A stretch of 64,000 nucleotides of DNA, from NCBI GenBank assembly GCA_964463505.1, contig CAYXDC010000007.1:1-64000 (forward strand), given 5' to 3'. Shown piece by piece: positions 32,290-39,114 of this stretch; positions within the stretch are counted from its first letter, which is position 1, and each line of letters starts with the position of its first letter. Made by a program: the position numbers and the translations under genes. The stretch is from JAJZSS01 sp964463505 (GTDB lineage Bacteria > Chloroflexota > Anaerolineae > Anaerolineales > UBA4823). The notes under the pieces were generated by a model that worked only from the letters and a program-made list of their open reading frames with translations, searched no databases and was not told where the DNA came from.

Positions 32290-33339
32290 TTAGTGATTAC
32301 CTTCACTGATCTGTTTCCAGTAGCGGTGGTCCTCCTGGCGGTCCGCATCCAGGTAGGCCGGATCGACCAGGTGCTCGATACGGTAACCATGCTTCTTCCA
32401 CAGGTCAGCGGCCAGGCGTTTAGGGTTACCGCGGATGCCGTAGCTGGCGAAAAATTCGTACAGACGCATTAAATCGCGCTCGAAGATCCAGTAGGCATTC
32501 ACATTCTGCTCCGGATGGATCGCCTGGGGAAAATCGATCAGCGTGATCTCTCCCTGCCAGTACAGGATATTGAACGCCGAAAGGTCGCCATGGATCAGCT
32601 GATGATCGAGCATGAGCTCGACATTGTGCAGGGCCCGTGTGTAGAGGCGACGCGCTTCCACCTGGCTGAGATGGACTTCGTGCAGGGTCGGGGCGGCCTG
32701 GTCTTCATCGCCGATATAACCCATCAGGATGGCATTATTGCCGCGCGTATAAGGTGCTGGCACATCTGCCCCGGCTGCGTGTAGGATCTGCAGGGTGCGG
32801 TATTCGTACTCGATCCAGGCGGTGTGGGTTAGCTGTTTGCCATAGTCTGTCTTCTTGCGGATGGCATGCAGCATCCCGGCGTTGCGGATAGGATTCCCGT
32901 TTTCGTCCAGGTTCTCCCGTCCTTCACGGTAGATATGATCCTTCTTCAGGTTGCGAAAGCGGCGCGGCCGGTATACCTTGGCTGCCAGTAAAGGCGCTTG
33001 CAGGGCTGTCTTTGTCTGGCAGAGATACACCGAAGCCTCTTTACCGCCTTTGATCTGGCGCAGGATATCGCTGAACCACTCCTGATCGTAAAAATCACTG
33101 AGCGAATCCAGAATCCAGCCGCGTTCGTGACGAGAAGGCGTGTAGGTCAGCTCAATTTCTGCCAGGCCGTCCCCATTCTGCCTGGCAGTGCTCGTAGGGA
33201 GTTCCCTGACGTCTGGAACCGCTCGTTTTACCGGGCGTGGCTCTTTCTTCTGGCTGGTTTGCCTGGCATTGCGGATATGCCGGTAGGGGACTTCTACCAG
33301 GTCATCGCCAAATTCATCGATATAAGTTTTCGAAGGCAT
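32290..33339 (-). CDS. RIO1-family atypical protein kinase
   Basis: This 349-aa protein is a bacterial member of the RIO kinase family, which in archaea and eukaryotes acts in ribosome maturation. The nucleotide loop GGKEASVYLC, the catalytic-strand Lys121 (AAKVYRP), the catalytic loop LIHGDLSAFNILYW with Asp252 and the metal motif LIDFPQ with Asp269 are all intact, so it should be active. The first 60 residues are basic and probably disordered. The ATG at 33339 has GAGG 9 nt upstream; an ATG at 33354 abuts its own GAGG too closely. I see no separate promoter next to the gene. Upstream lie two terminators and a 19-codon ORF, suggesting expression by read-through. Confidence 0.9.
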   Translation of the reverse strand: MPSKTYIDEFGDDLVEVPYRHIRNARQTSQKKEPRPVKRAVPDVRELPTSTARQNGDGLAEIELTYTPSRHERGWILDSLSDFYDQEWFSDILRQIKGGKEASVYLCQTKTALQAPLLAAKVYRPRRFRNLKKDHIYREGRENLDENGNPIRNAGMLHAIRKKTDYGKQLTHTAWIEYEYRTLQILHAAGADVPAPYTRGNNAILMGYIGDEDQAAPTLHEVHLSQVEARRLYTRALHNVELMLDHQLIHGDLSAFNILYWQGEITLIDFPQAIHPEQNVNAYWIFERDLMRLYEFFASYGIRGNPKRLAADLWKKHGYRIEHLVDPAYLDADRQEDHRYWKQISEGNH

Positions 33340-33383
33340 ATAACAAAACCTCATCCTCTAAACTAGTACTCAGGGTGGCAAAT

Positions 33384-33415
33384 TAAAAAGCCACAGGTGA
33401 TTTACTGGCCTGTGG
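33384..33415 (-). terminator. Second terminator of the RIO1 leader
   Basis: CCACAGG (33391-33397) and CCTGTGG (33409-33415) form a 7-bp stem with an 11-nt loop. On the minus strand the stem is followed by a five-T run (33389-33385). It shares its stem core with the terminator just upstream and is the last barrier before the RIO1 gene. Confidence 0.7.
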
Positions 33416-33418
33416 TAT

Positions 33419-33449
33419 AAAAAAACCACAGGCGTTGTGCCGCCTGTGG
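33419..33449 (-). terminator. First, strong terminator of the RIO1 leader
   Basis: CCACAGGCG (33426-33434) pairs with CGCCTGTGG (33441-33449) in a perfect 9-bp, GC-rich stem with a 6-nt loop. On the minus strand it is followed by seven T (33425-33419). Part of its upstream arm and loop, AGGCGGCACAA on the minus strand (33445-33435), can pair instead with TTGTGCGCCT inside the leader ORF. Confidence 0.85.
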
Positions 33450-33478
33450 TAGCAAAACTGGTTATTCCGGGGGAGAAA

Positions 33479-33538
33479 TCAGCCGGCGTTCAGGCGCACA
33501 AAAAGGACTGTATATTCAGCACTGCGGGTAACTGTCAC
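33479..33538 (-). CDS. 19-aa leader peptide upstream of RIO1 kinase
   Basis: The peptide reads MTVTRSAEYTVLFVRLNAG. It starts at GTG 33538, with a perfect AAGGAGG site (33552-33546) 7 nt upstream, and stops at 33481-33479. A TTGACG-17-TAAACT promoter gives a 5' leader of about 44 nt. The ten bases AGGCGCACAA that include part of the ribosome site and the spacer (33548-33539) are perfectly complementary to TTGTGCGCCT within the ORF (33501-33492). Two terminators follow the stop at once. There is no run of one amino acid codon. It is too short to classify by homology. It is either a regulatory leader or a genuine small protein. Confidence 0.7.
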   Translation of the reverse strand: MTVTRSAEYTVLFVRLNAG

Positions 33539-33588
33539 TTGTGCGCCTCCTTCTTGAGAGAATTTGATTAACTGCTTACAATAGACCA

Positions 33589-33617
33589 AGTTTACCCCGT
33601 CAGACAGCGGGCGTCAA
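33589..33617 (-). promoter_or_regulatory. Promoter of the leader/RIO1 unit
   Basis: TTGACG (33617-33612) and TAAACT (33594-33589) are 17 bp apart on the minus strand. The spacer contains CCCG-N8-CGGG, a short inverted repeat that could be an operator. Transcription should begin near 33582. Confidence 0.8.
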
Positions 33618-33645
33618 GACAGTATGGCTGAATTTTGGAGCAAAA

Positions 33646-33906
33646 TTGGAACCAACACTGCTGCACAAGCATATCGAGCAAGGACGCCTGCTGGTGGCGC
33701 GCCTGGAAAAACTCTCCCCGGACTCGCGCTGGGCGCGCCGCGCCAGCGGGGCGCGTGGCAATCTGCTGAAGCTGCTGGATGAGCTGCAGGAGCAGATGGA
33801 TCAAGGCCAGGCTGTCTTGCCACCGGACGTGCAGCGCTTGGAGAGTTTGACCAAATTCGGCTTCTTCATGCTTGAAAAAGCTGCCCGGGAAATCGTAGCT
33901 GGCTAA
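33646..33906 (+). CDS. Small helical protein, unknown
   Basis: This 86-aa protein is predicted to be almost wholly alpha-helical and soluble, with many Leu, Glu, Arg and Lys residues (EQGRLLVARLEKLSPDSRWARRASGARGNLLKLLDELQEQMDQ). It starts at TTG 33646, with GGAG 6 nt upstream. An ATG at 33624 opens a different frame with a Gly/Pro/Ala-rich, gene-unlike product. The stop overlaps the convergent membrane-protein gene by 4 nt. It is divergent from the RIO1 leader unit. No family is recognised. Confidence 0.6.
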   Translation: MEPTLLHKHIEQGRLLVARLEKLSPDSRWARRASGARGNLLKLLDELQEQMDQGQAVLPPDVQRLESLTKFGFFMLEKAAREIVAG

Positions 33907-34586
33907 GCTGGCTGGCTGGGGCTGCCGGGTTTGGGCCGGGTAGATAGAAAATGAAACACAAAAGCAATGATCAGGCTCATCACCAGCAGCTCACCACCGT
34001 CATCGATCAAATTGAACAGCGGGTTAATCACGGGGTGGTTGGTGCTGATCTCGAGCATGTCAAAAACAACTCCAAAGACAGCCAGCAACAGGATCAAAAT
34101 AAATAACTGCCGGGAGAATTTCCGGGTGTGGGCGTCACTCAAGTAGTGCGCCAGGCCAATCAAAATGGCGAAAATAAGCCCCATAAAAGCATATACCGCC
34201 AGCTCGCCAAAATCCTGGGCGCGCAAACCAAAATTGGATTGCAGCAAGACAAAATTCGCCAGGGTTTTGCCGGCAGTTTCGTGAATCTGGAAAAAATCAT
34301 CTAGCAAAAAATAAACGAATAGTCCGGCATAGCTGACATAGAGCAGCTTGCGCAACCGGACAGCCAGCGCCAGGAGCAGCAGGATAATGCAGAATTCTTT
34401 GACATATTGGTAGTATTCAGCGTAACCCAGATCGCGGGTGAGGCTGAAGAGGCTGGACGGCAGAAGCGTGCTAAATTTATGCAGCAGGTGCAGGATCACG
34501 AAAATCAGGTCACCGGCTAACAACAGGATTAAAAGTGTTCTGGTGCGCGGAGTGTACTCTATTTTCCTGGCAGTCTTCTCCAGCAA
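33903..34586 (-). CDS. Polytopic membrane protein with D-D/H-E motifs
   Basis: This 227-aa protein has about six membrane helices. Conserved-looking acidic and His residues lie at helix ends: LLDDFFQIHE in the middle and LIDDGGELLVMSLIIAFVFHF near the C-terminus. Paired D/E...H-E motifs of this sort are seen in several families of putative metal-dependent membrane enzymes, but no assignment is safe. No clear promoter was found. The neighbour upstream is tRNA-Asp with its own terminator, so it should be an independent unit. Confidence 0.7.
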   Translation of the reverse strand: MLEKTARKIEYTPRTRTLLILLLAGDLIFVILHLLHKFSTLLPSSLFSLTRDLGYAEYYQYVKEFCIILLLLALAVRLRKLLYVSYAGLFVYFLLDDFFQIHETAGKTLANFVLLQSNFGLRAQDFGELAVYAFMGLIFAILIGLAHYLSDAHTRKFSRQLFILILLLAVFGVVFDMLEISTNHPVINPLFNLIDDGGELLVMSLIIAFVFHFLSTRPKPGSPSQPA

Positions 34587-34672
34587 ATCTAACCTCCGTT
34601 TAGGTGATCTGGACGGTTTAGAACCTCAGAATACCATGAATCAGCAGCCTGGTATGGTAAGAGATGGTTAAA

Positions 34673-34700
34673 TAAAAAATCTCCCAGAAAAATCTGGGAG
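34673..34700 (-). terminator. Terminator of tRNA-Asp
   Basis: CTCCCAGA (34681-34688) and TCTGGGAG (34693-34700) form an 8-bp stem with a four-base loop. On the minus strand the stem is followed by an almost pure T-run (34680-34673). It lies 7 nt after the tRNA 3' end. Confidence 0.88.
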
Positions 34701-34707
34701 ATTCGAG

Positions 34708-34781
34708 CGGTCCCGACGAGATTTGAACTCGCGATCTCGGCCTTGACAGGGCCGCATGTTAGGCCGCTACACCACGGGACC
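34708..34781 (-). tRNA. tRNA-Asp (anticodon GTC)
   Basis: The 74-nt gene on the minus strand folds as a standard cloverleaf. The acceptor stem GGTCCCG pairs with CGGGACC. The anticodon arm is CGGCC-CTGTCAA-GGCCG with anticodon GTC at 34747-34745, and the T-arm has the loop TTCAAAT. The discriminator base is G. CCA is not encoded and must be added by the CCA-adding enzyme. It has its own TTGACT-17-TAAACT promoter and a Rho-independent terminator, so it is a single-gene unit. Confidence 0.97.
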
Positions 34782-34792
34782 ATGCGGACGGT

Positions 34793-34821
34793 AGTTTACC
34801 ATAGGGGTAAGGGTAAGTCAA
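34793..34821 (-). promoter_or_regulatory. Promoter of tRNA-Asp
   Basis: TTGACT (34821-34816) and TAAACT (34798-34793) are separated by 17 bp. The base triplet TGG directly before TAAACT supplies an extended -10 (TGnTAAACT). The -35 hexamer abuts the plus-strand TATAAT of hemB (34823-34828), so the two divergent promoters share a DNA face and may compete. Confidence 0.85.
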
Positions 34822-34822
34822 G

Positions 34823-34828
34823 TATAAT
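34823..34828 (+). promoter_or_regulatory. -10 hexamer of the hemB-hemL operon
   Basis: A consensus TATAAT lies 31 bp before the hemB ATG. No good -35 hexamer stands 16-18 bp upstream, so either an activator helps or the promoter is weak. It touches the -35 of the divergent tRNA-Asp promoter. Confidence 0.6.
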
Positions 34829-34859
34829 GCATTGAAAAATATGATCAGGAGGACGCTTG

Positions 34860-35882
34860 ATGTCTGAAGTAAGCCAGCCCATGTTTCCTATCTCCCGCCC
34901 GCGCCGCTTACGGCGCACATCCCAAATTCGTGCCATGCTGCGTGAAACCGAGCTAACGCCAACAGACTTTATCTACCCGGTCTTTGTTCGTCCCGGCGCA
35001 GGCATGCGCCAGCCGATCAGCTCGATGCCGGGGATCAGCCAGTGGTCGGTGGACCGGCTGGTGGAAGAAGTTGCCGGCGTGTACGAGTCAGGCGTTCCCG
35101 CCGTGATGCTGTTTGGCATCCCCGAGCATAAAGACCCCATCGGGAGTGAAAATTTTGCCCCCGATGGAATTGTGCAGCAGGCCATCCACGCCTTGAAACA
35201 GGCTATGCCTGAGCTGGTGGTCATGACCGATGTATGCCTGTGTGAATATACCGATCACGGGCACTGCGGTGTGCTAAATGAGGGCATTCAGCCGCAACTT
35301 GCAGAAGGCGCCATCCTGAATGATCCGACACTGGAGATCCTGAGCAAGGTAGCCGTGTCGCACGCGCAGGCAGGCGCTGATCTGGTTGCTCCCAGCGGGA
35401 TGATGGATGGGATGGTCAAGGCTATTCGTTCTGGCCTGGACGAAGCCGGATACGACCAGGTTGCAATCTTGAGCTATGCGATCAAGTATGCGTCTGGCTT
35501 TTATGGTCCATTTCGCGAGGCTGCCGAATCGCCGCCAAAATTTGGCGATCGTAAATCACATCAGATGGACCCGGCGAATGCGCGTGAAGCGTTACGCGAA
35601 GCGGCTCTGGATATCCAGGAAGGCGCGGATATCTTGATGGTCAAGCCGGCTCTGCCTTACCTGGATATCTTGCAGCGCGTTTCCCAGTCGTATCCGCACA
35701 TGCCCCTGGCCGCCTACAACGTAAGCGGTGAATATGCCATGCTGAAAGCCGCGGCTGCCAACGGCTGGCTGGATGAACGTACGGTCGTTTTGGAAGCCCT
35801 CACCGGGATCAAACGCGCCGGGGCAGAGCTGATCTTAACTTATCATGCCAAAGAGGCTGCACGCTGGCTCAAAGAGGGCTAA
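34860..35882 (+). CDS. hemB: Porphobilinogen synthase (delta-aminolevulinate dehydratase)
   Basis: This enzyme condenses two 5-aminolevulinate molecules to porphobilinogen in tetrapyrrole synthesis. The Schiff-base lysines are Lys209 (SYAIKYASGFYGPF) and Lys262 (MVKPALPYLD). VCLCEYTDHGHCG carries the three Cys of a zinc-dependent active site, unlike the Mg2+-type enzymes. Length is 340 aa. ATG at 34860 is chosen, 7 nt after AGGAGG; a TTG just before it is possible. hemL follows 2 nt later. The pair covers the steps from glutamate-1-semialdehyde to porphobilinogen, so the C5 pathway is used. Confidence 0.97.
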   Translation: MSEVSQPMFPISRPRRLRRTSQIRAMLRETELTPTDFIYPVFVRPGAGMRQPISSMPGISQWSVDRLVEEVAGVYESGVPAVMLFGIPEHKDPIGSENFAPDGIVQQAIHALKQAMPELVVMTDVCLCEYTDHGHCGVLNEGIQPQLAEGAILNDPTLEILSKVAVSHAQAGADLVAPSGMMDGMVKAIRSGLDEAGYDQVAILSYAIKYASGFYGPFREAAESPPKFGDRKSHQMDPANAREALREAALDIQEGADILMVKPALPYLDILQRVSQSYPHMPLAAYNVSGEYAMLKAAAANGWLDERTVVLEALTGIKRAGAELILTYHAKEAARWLKEG

Positions 35883-35884
35883 GT

Positions 35885-37168
35885 ATGGAAACATCTCGAT
35901 CTAAAGCCTGGTTTGCCGAAGCGCAGCGGCTGCTGCCGGGCGGCGTGGACTCCCCGGTGCGCGCCTTCCAGGCGGTGGGGGGCGAGCCGCTGTTTATCGA
36001 GCGCGCCCAGGGACCATATCTTTTCGATGTGGATGGCAACCGCTTTCTCGATTACGTGCTCTCTTGGGGGCCGTTGATTCTGGGGCATGCCCATCCACAG
36101 GTGGTTGCGGCAATCCAGGCCGCGACAGCTCTGGGAACTAGCTTTGGCGCACCGAGTCCGTTGGAGGTGCTGCTGGCGCAAAAGGTGATGGCTATTATCC
36201 CATCCCTGGAAATGGTGCGCTTTGTCAATTCGGGCACGGAAGCGACCATGAGCGCGGTACGCCTGGCACGCGCCTATACCCAACGTGACAAGATCATCAA
36301 ATTCGAAGGTTGTTATCACGGGCACGGCGATATGATGCTGGTCCAGGCTGGCTCAGGCGTGGCGACCCTCGGTCTGCCCGATTCACCCGGTGTGCCACCG
36401 GCTACGGTGCGCGATACACTGGTGGCGCGTTACAATGATGCGGAAAGCGTACAGGCCCTGTTCGCGCAGTATACCGATCAGATCGCAGCAGTGATCGTGG
36501 AGCCAGTAGCCGGAAATATGGGGGTCGTGCTGCCTGAACCCGGTTTTCTGCAGGCGCTGCGCCAGGTTACGCAAGCCAATGGCGCCTTGCTGATCTTTGA
36601 TGAAGTCATGACGGGTTTTCGCGTGCACCTGCATGGCGCTCAGGCTCTTTATGTCGTGCGGCCCGACCTGACTACTTTTGGGAAGGTGATCGGCGGCGGC
36701 TTGCCGGTTGGTGCGTATGGCGGGCGACGCGACATCATGCAAATGATTGCTCCCCAGGGACCGGTGTACCAGGCCGGCACACTCTCGGGAAATCCTCTGG
36801 CAATGACGGCTGGTCTGGCTACGCTTGAGATTTTACAGCAACCGGGAGTCTGGGATACTATCGCGGCTGCCACAGATCGTCTGGTGGCGGGCTTGAAAGC
36901 ACTGGCTGAGGCGGCGGGTGTGAATGTAACTATTCCGTACGCCGGAACGATGTTCACCATCTTTTTTGCGTCCCAGCCTGTGCGCGATTGGCAGTCCGCC
37001 AAACAAGCGGATACGAAACTGTTCAGCCGTTTTTACCTGGCCATGCAACAAGGTGGGATTTATCTGGCTCCCTCCCAATTTGAGGCTTGTTTTGTTTCTG
37101 CTGCGCATCTGGATGAGCACATAGACCTGACCCTACAGGCTGCCCAGGCAGCTTTCAGGTCTCTCTAG
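35885..37168 (+). CDS. hemL: Glutamate-1-semialdehyde 2,1-aminomutase
   Basis: This is a PLP-dependent aminomutase that makes 5-aminolevulinate from glutamate-1-semialdehyde, the step before HemB. The PLP lysine is Lys267 in TTFGKVIGGGLPVGAYGGR. The N-terminal LLPGGVDSPVRAF and the FVNSGTEATMSAVRLARAYT segment are characteristic. At 427 aa its length matches the family. It starts 2 nt after the hemB stop, so the two proteins are produced together. Upstream genes hemA and gltX are not in the window. Confidence 0.97.
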   Translation: METSRSKAWFAEAQRLLPGGVDSPVRAFQAVGGEPLFIERAQGPYLFDVDGNRFLDYVLSWGPLILGHAHPQVVAAIQAATALGTSFGAPSPLEVLLAQKVMAIIPSLEMVRFVNSGTEATMSAVRLARAYTQRDKIIKFEGCYHGHGDMMLVQAGSGVATLGLPDSPGVPPATVRDTLVARYNDAESVQALFAQYTDQIAAVIVEPVAGNMGVVLPEPGFLQALRQVTQANGALLIFDEVMTGFRVHLHGAQALYVVRPDLTTFGKVIGGGLPVGAYGGRRDIMQMIAPQGPVYQAGTLSGNPLAMTAGLATLEILQQPGVWDTIAAATDRLVAGLKALAEAAGVNVTIPYAGTMFTIFFASQPVRDWQSAKQADTKLFSRFYLAMQQGGIYLAPSQFEACFVSAAHLDEHIDLTLQAAQAAFRSL

Positions 37169-37192
37169 CTCCACAAGCTTAAGAGGCATGTT

Positions 37193-38968
37193 ATGACCCT
37201 GGAAATTGCAGTTCTGCTTGGTATCATTGCTCTGGCGTTAATCATGTTCTCGATTGAGCGCATCCCTGCGGACATCGTTGCCATGGGCTTACTGGTCGTG
37301 CTGGTTGTCACCGGACTGCTGCCAGCAGAGCAGGCATTTGCCGGATTTGGCAGTGATGCGGTGATTATGATCTTCAGCTTGCTGATCCTGACGGCGGCCT
37401 TGTTACGCACGGGCGTCGTGGAAATGGCAGGGCGCATGATCATCCGTCGTGTGGGCGAGCACCCCAGGCGAATCTTGCTGGTTTCATTAACCGCTCCGGC
37501 CGTGCTCAGCGCATTCATCAGTAATACCGCCGCCACGGCATTTTTCTTGCCGGTGCTGATCGGTGTCGGGCGCCGGGCAAAGATCAGCATCTCGCGCTTG
37601 CTCATGCCGCTAGCATTCGCCACGATCCTGGCCAGCTCTGTCACCCTGGTTGCTACTTCGACCAACATCGTAGTCAGTAATTTGCTGACTCAGTATGGCC
37701 TGCCTCCTATCGGCATGTTTGAGCTGGCGCCGGTCGGGATCCCGATCCTCTTCGTTGGATTGTTATACATGTTTTTCGTGGGGCAGCATCTGATCCCGGA
37801 TCGGGTTCCCACGGAGAATATGCTGTCAGAGCTGGGAGCGACCAAATTTCTAAGTGAAATACGGATCCAGCCAGATAGTTCACTGGTGGGGAAAACCCTG
37901 GCGGAATCTGGCCTGGGCAAGGACCTGGATCTGACGGTGCTGCGTGTGGTGCGTGAGGAAAGTGATTATATTGTTCCACAGGCTTCCACTATCCTGGCGG
38001 CTGATGATGTTTTGGTGGTGGAAGGTTGGCGCGATGAGATCCTGAAAGTCCAAACCACCAGCGGAATCAACTTTAGAGGGGATGTAGAAGTATCCTCAGC
38101 CTCACTGCAAGACGATGAGATCCGCCTGGTAGAAGTGATCCTGCTGCTGCGTTCACCCCTGGTTGGGCGGACCCTGGCAAGTCTCCAATTCCGCGAGCGC
38201 TACGGCATCCAGGTGTTGGCAGTCAGCCGGCATGGCGAGACGATCAGTAGAAAGATCAGCCACACAGTGCTCTATCTGGGCGATATTCTCTTGCTGCAGG
38301 GCAACCGCAACAGTATAGCTGCGCTGGAAGAAGATAAGGCTTTCCGCATCCTATCCGATGTGGACAAGCCGAACTATAACGCCCGGCGGGCGCGTATCGC
38401 GATTGCGGCTTTTATAGGCTCTCTGGTGATCGCAACGATGGGCTGGGTTTCTCTACCGGTGGCGTTTCTCATTGGTTGTGTGGTCGTCTTTCTAACCAAA
38501 TGTATCACGCCGGAAGAGGCTTATCGGGAAATCGAATGGAAAGCAATCATTTTAATCGGTAGTATGCTGGGAGTGGGCGGAGCTCTGGAATATACCGGGG
38601 CTGCAAGCTATCTGGCGCATCAGATCGTATCAATGGTAGGCGATCAATCGCCGGTCTTGTTGCTGGCGGGGTTTTTTATCCTGACTATGTTGTTAACACA
38701 ACCAATGTCTAACCAGGCGGCTGCGGTTGTGGTAGTCCCAATTGCCATACAGACGGCATTCCAGCTGGGATTAAATCCGCGCACCTTTGCAGCCATGATC
38801 GCCGTGGCGGCCAGTTGTTCTTATATCACGCCCCTGGAACCTGCCTGTCTGATGGTGTATGGTCCGGGGCGATATCGATTTATGGATTTCATCAAAGTTG
38901 GTTCATTGCTCACAGTGGTGATATTCATCATATCGATTTTGCTTGTCCCGCTCATCTGGCCGCTCTAG
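37193..38968 (+). CDS. SLC13/DASS-type transporter with two TrkA-C domains
   Basis: This 591-aa membrane protein has an ion-transporter (CitM/ArsB-like) fold split by a cytoplasmic insert. N-terminal helices contain SNTAATAFFLPVLIGVGRR, a motif like the dicarboxylate/sulfate transporter signature. A second copy, TQPMSNQAAAVVVVPIAIQTA, occurs near residue 505. Two TrkA-C regulatory domains lie at about residues 215-300 and 305-385 (SLVGKTLAESGLGKDLDLTVLRVVRE; PLVGRTLASLQFRERYGIQVLAVSR). Substrate could be sulfate, dicarboxylate or another anion. It follows hemL by 24 nt and may be read from the same mRNA, although its function is unrelated. Strong terminators follow. Confidence 0.9.
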   Translation: MTLEIAVLLGIIALALIMFSIERIPADIVAMGLLVVLVVTGLLPAEQAFAGFGSDAVIMIFSLLILTAALLRTGVVEMAGRMIIRRVGEHPRRILLVSLTAPAVLSAFISNTAATAFFLPVLIGVGRRAKISISRLLMPLAFATILASSVTLVATSTNIVVSNLLTQYGLPPIGMFELAPVGIPILFVGLLYMFFVGQHLIPDRVPTENMLSELGATKFLSEIRIQPDSSLVGKTLAESGLGKDLDLTVLRVVREESDYIVPQASTILAADDVLVVEGWRDEILKVQTTSGINFRGDVEVSSASLQDDEIRLVEVILLLRSPLVGRTLASLQFRERYGIQVLAVSRHGETISRKISHTVLYLGDILLLQGNRNSIAALEEDKAFRILSDVDKPNYNARRARIAIAAFIGSLVIATMGWVSLPVAFLIGCVVVFLTKCITPEEAYREIEWKAIILIGSMLGVGGALEYTGAASYLAHQIVSMVGDQSPVLLLAGFFILTMLLTQPMSNQAAAVVVVPIAIQTAFQLGLNPRTFAAMIAVAASCSYITPLEPACLMVYGPGRYRFMDFIKVGSLLTVVIFIISILLVPLIWPL

Positions 38969-38987
38969 AACTCATCTCAAAAATGTG

Positions 38988-39030
38988 GGGGGGTGTTTTT
39001 CGGAGGCGCTGCCGCCGAAAAACACCCCCC
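38988..39030. repeat. Perfect 16-bp inverted repeat after the transporter
   Basis: GGGGGGTGTTTTTCGG (38988-39003) and its exact complement CCGAAAAACACCCCCC (39015-39030) flank an 11-nt loop. The stem is unusually long for a simple terminator and lacks a T-run on either side. It may be a dispersed palindromic element, or a mRNA 3' stabiliser preceding the true terminator at 39062. Confidence 0.8.
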
Positions 39031-39061
39031 TTAATCTATCTTTGAGCTAGCTTCTACCGAC

Positions 39062-39094
39062 AAAAAGGCAGCCCGTTGAAAGGCTGCCTTTTTT
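39062..39094. terminator. Bidirectional Rho-independent terminator
   Basis: GGCAGCC (39067-39073) pairs with GGCTGCC (39082-39088). Six T follow on the plus strand (39089-39094) and five A precede (39062-39066), giving a T-run on the minus strand also. It lies between the convergent transporter and secreted repeat-protein genes and serves both. Confidence 0.9.
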
Positions 39095-39114
39095 GTCATT
39101 GATCAAGCGATCGA

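Noticed and set aside
33624..33782. ATG-started frame overlapping the small helical protein
   Set aside because: The product would be Gly/Pro/Ala-rich and lacks a ribosome site; the TTG frame at 33646 has GGAG and a coherent helical sequence.
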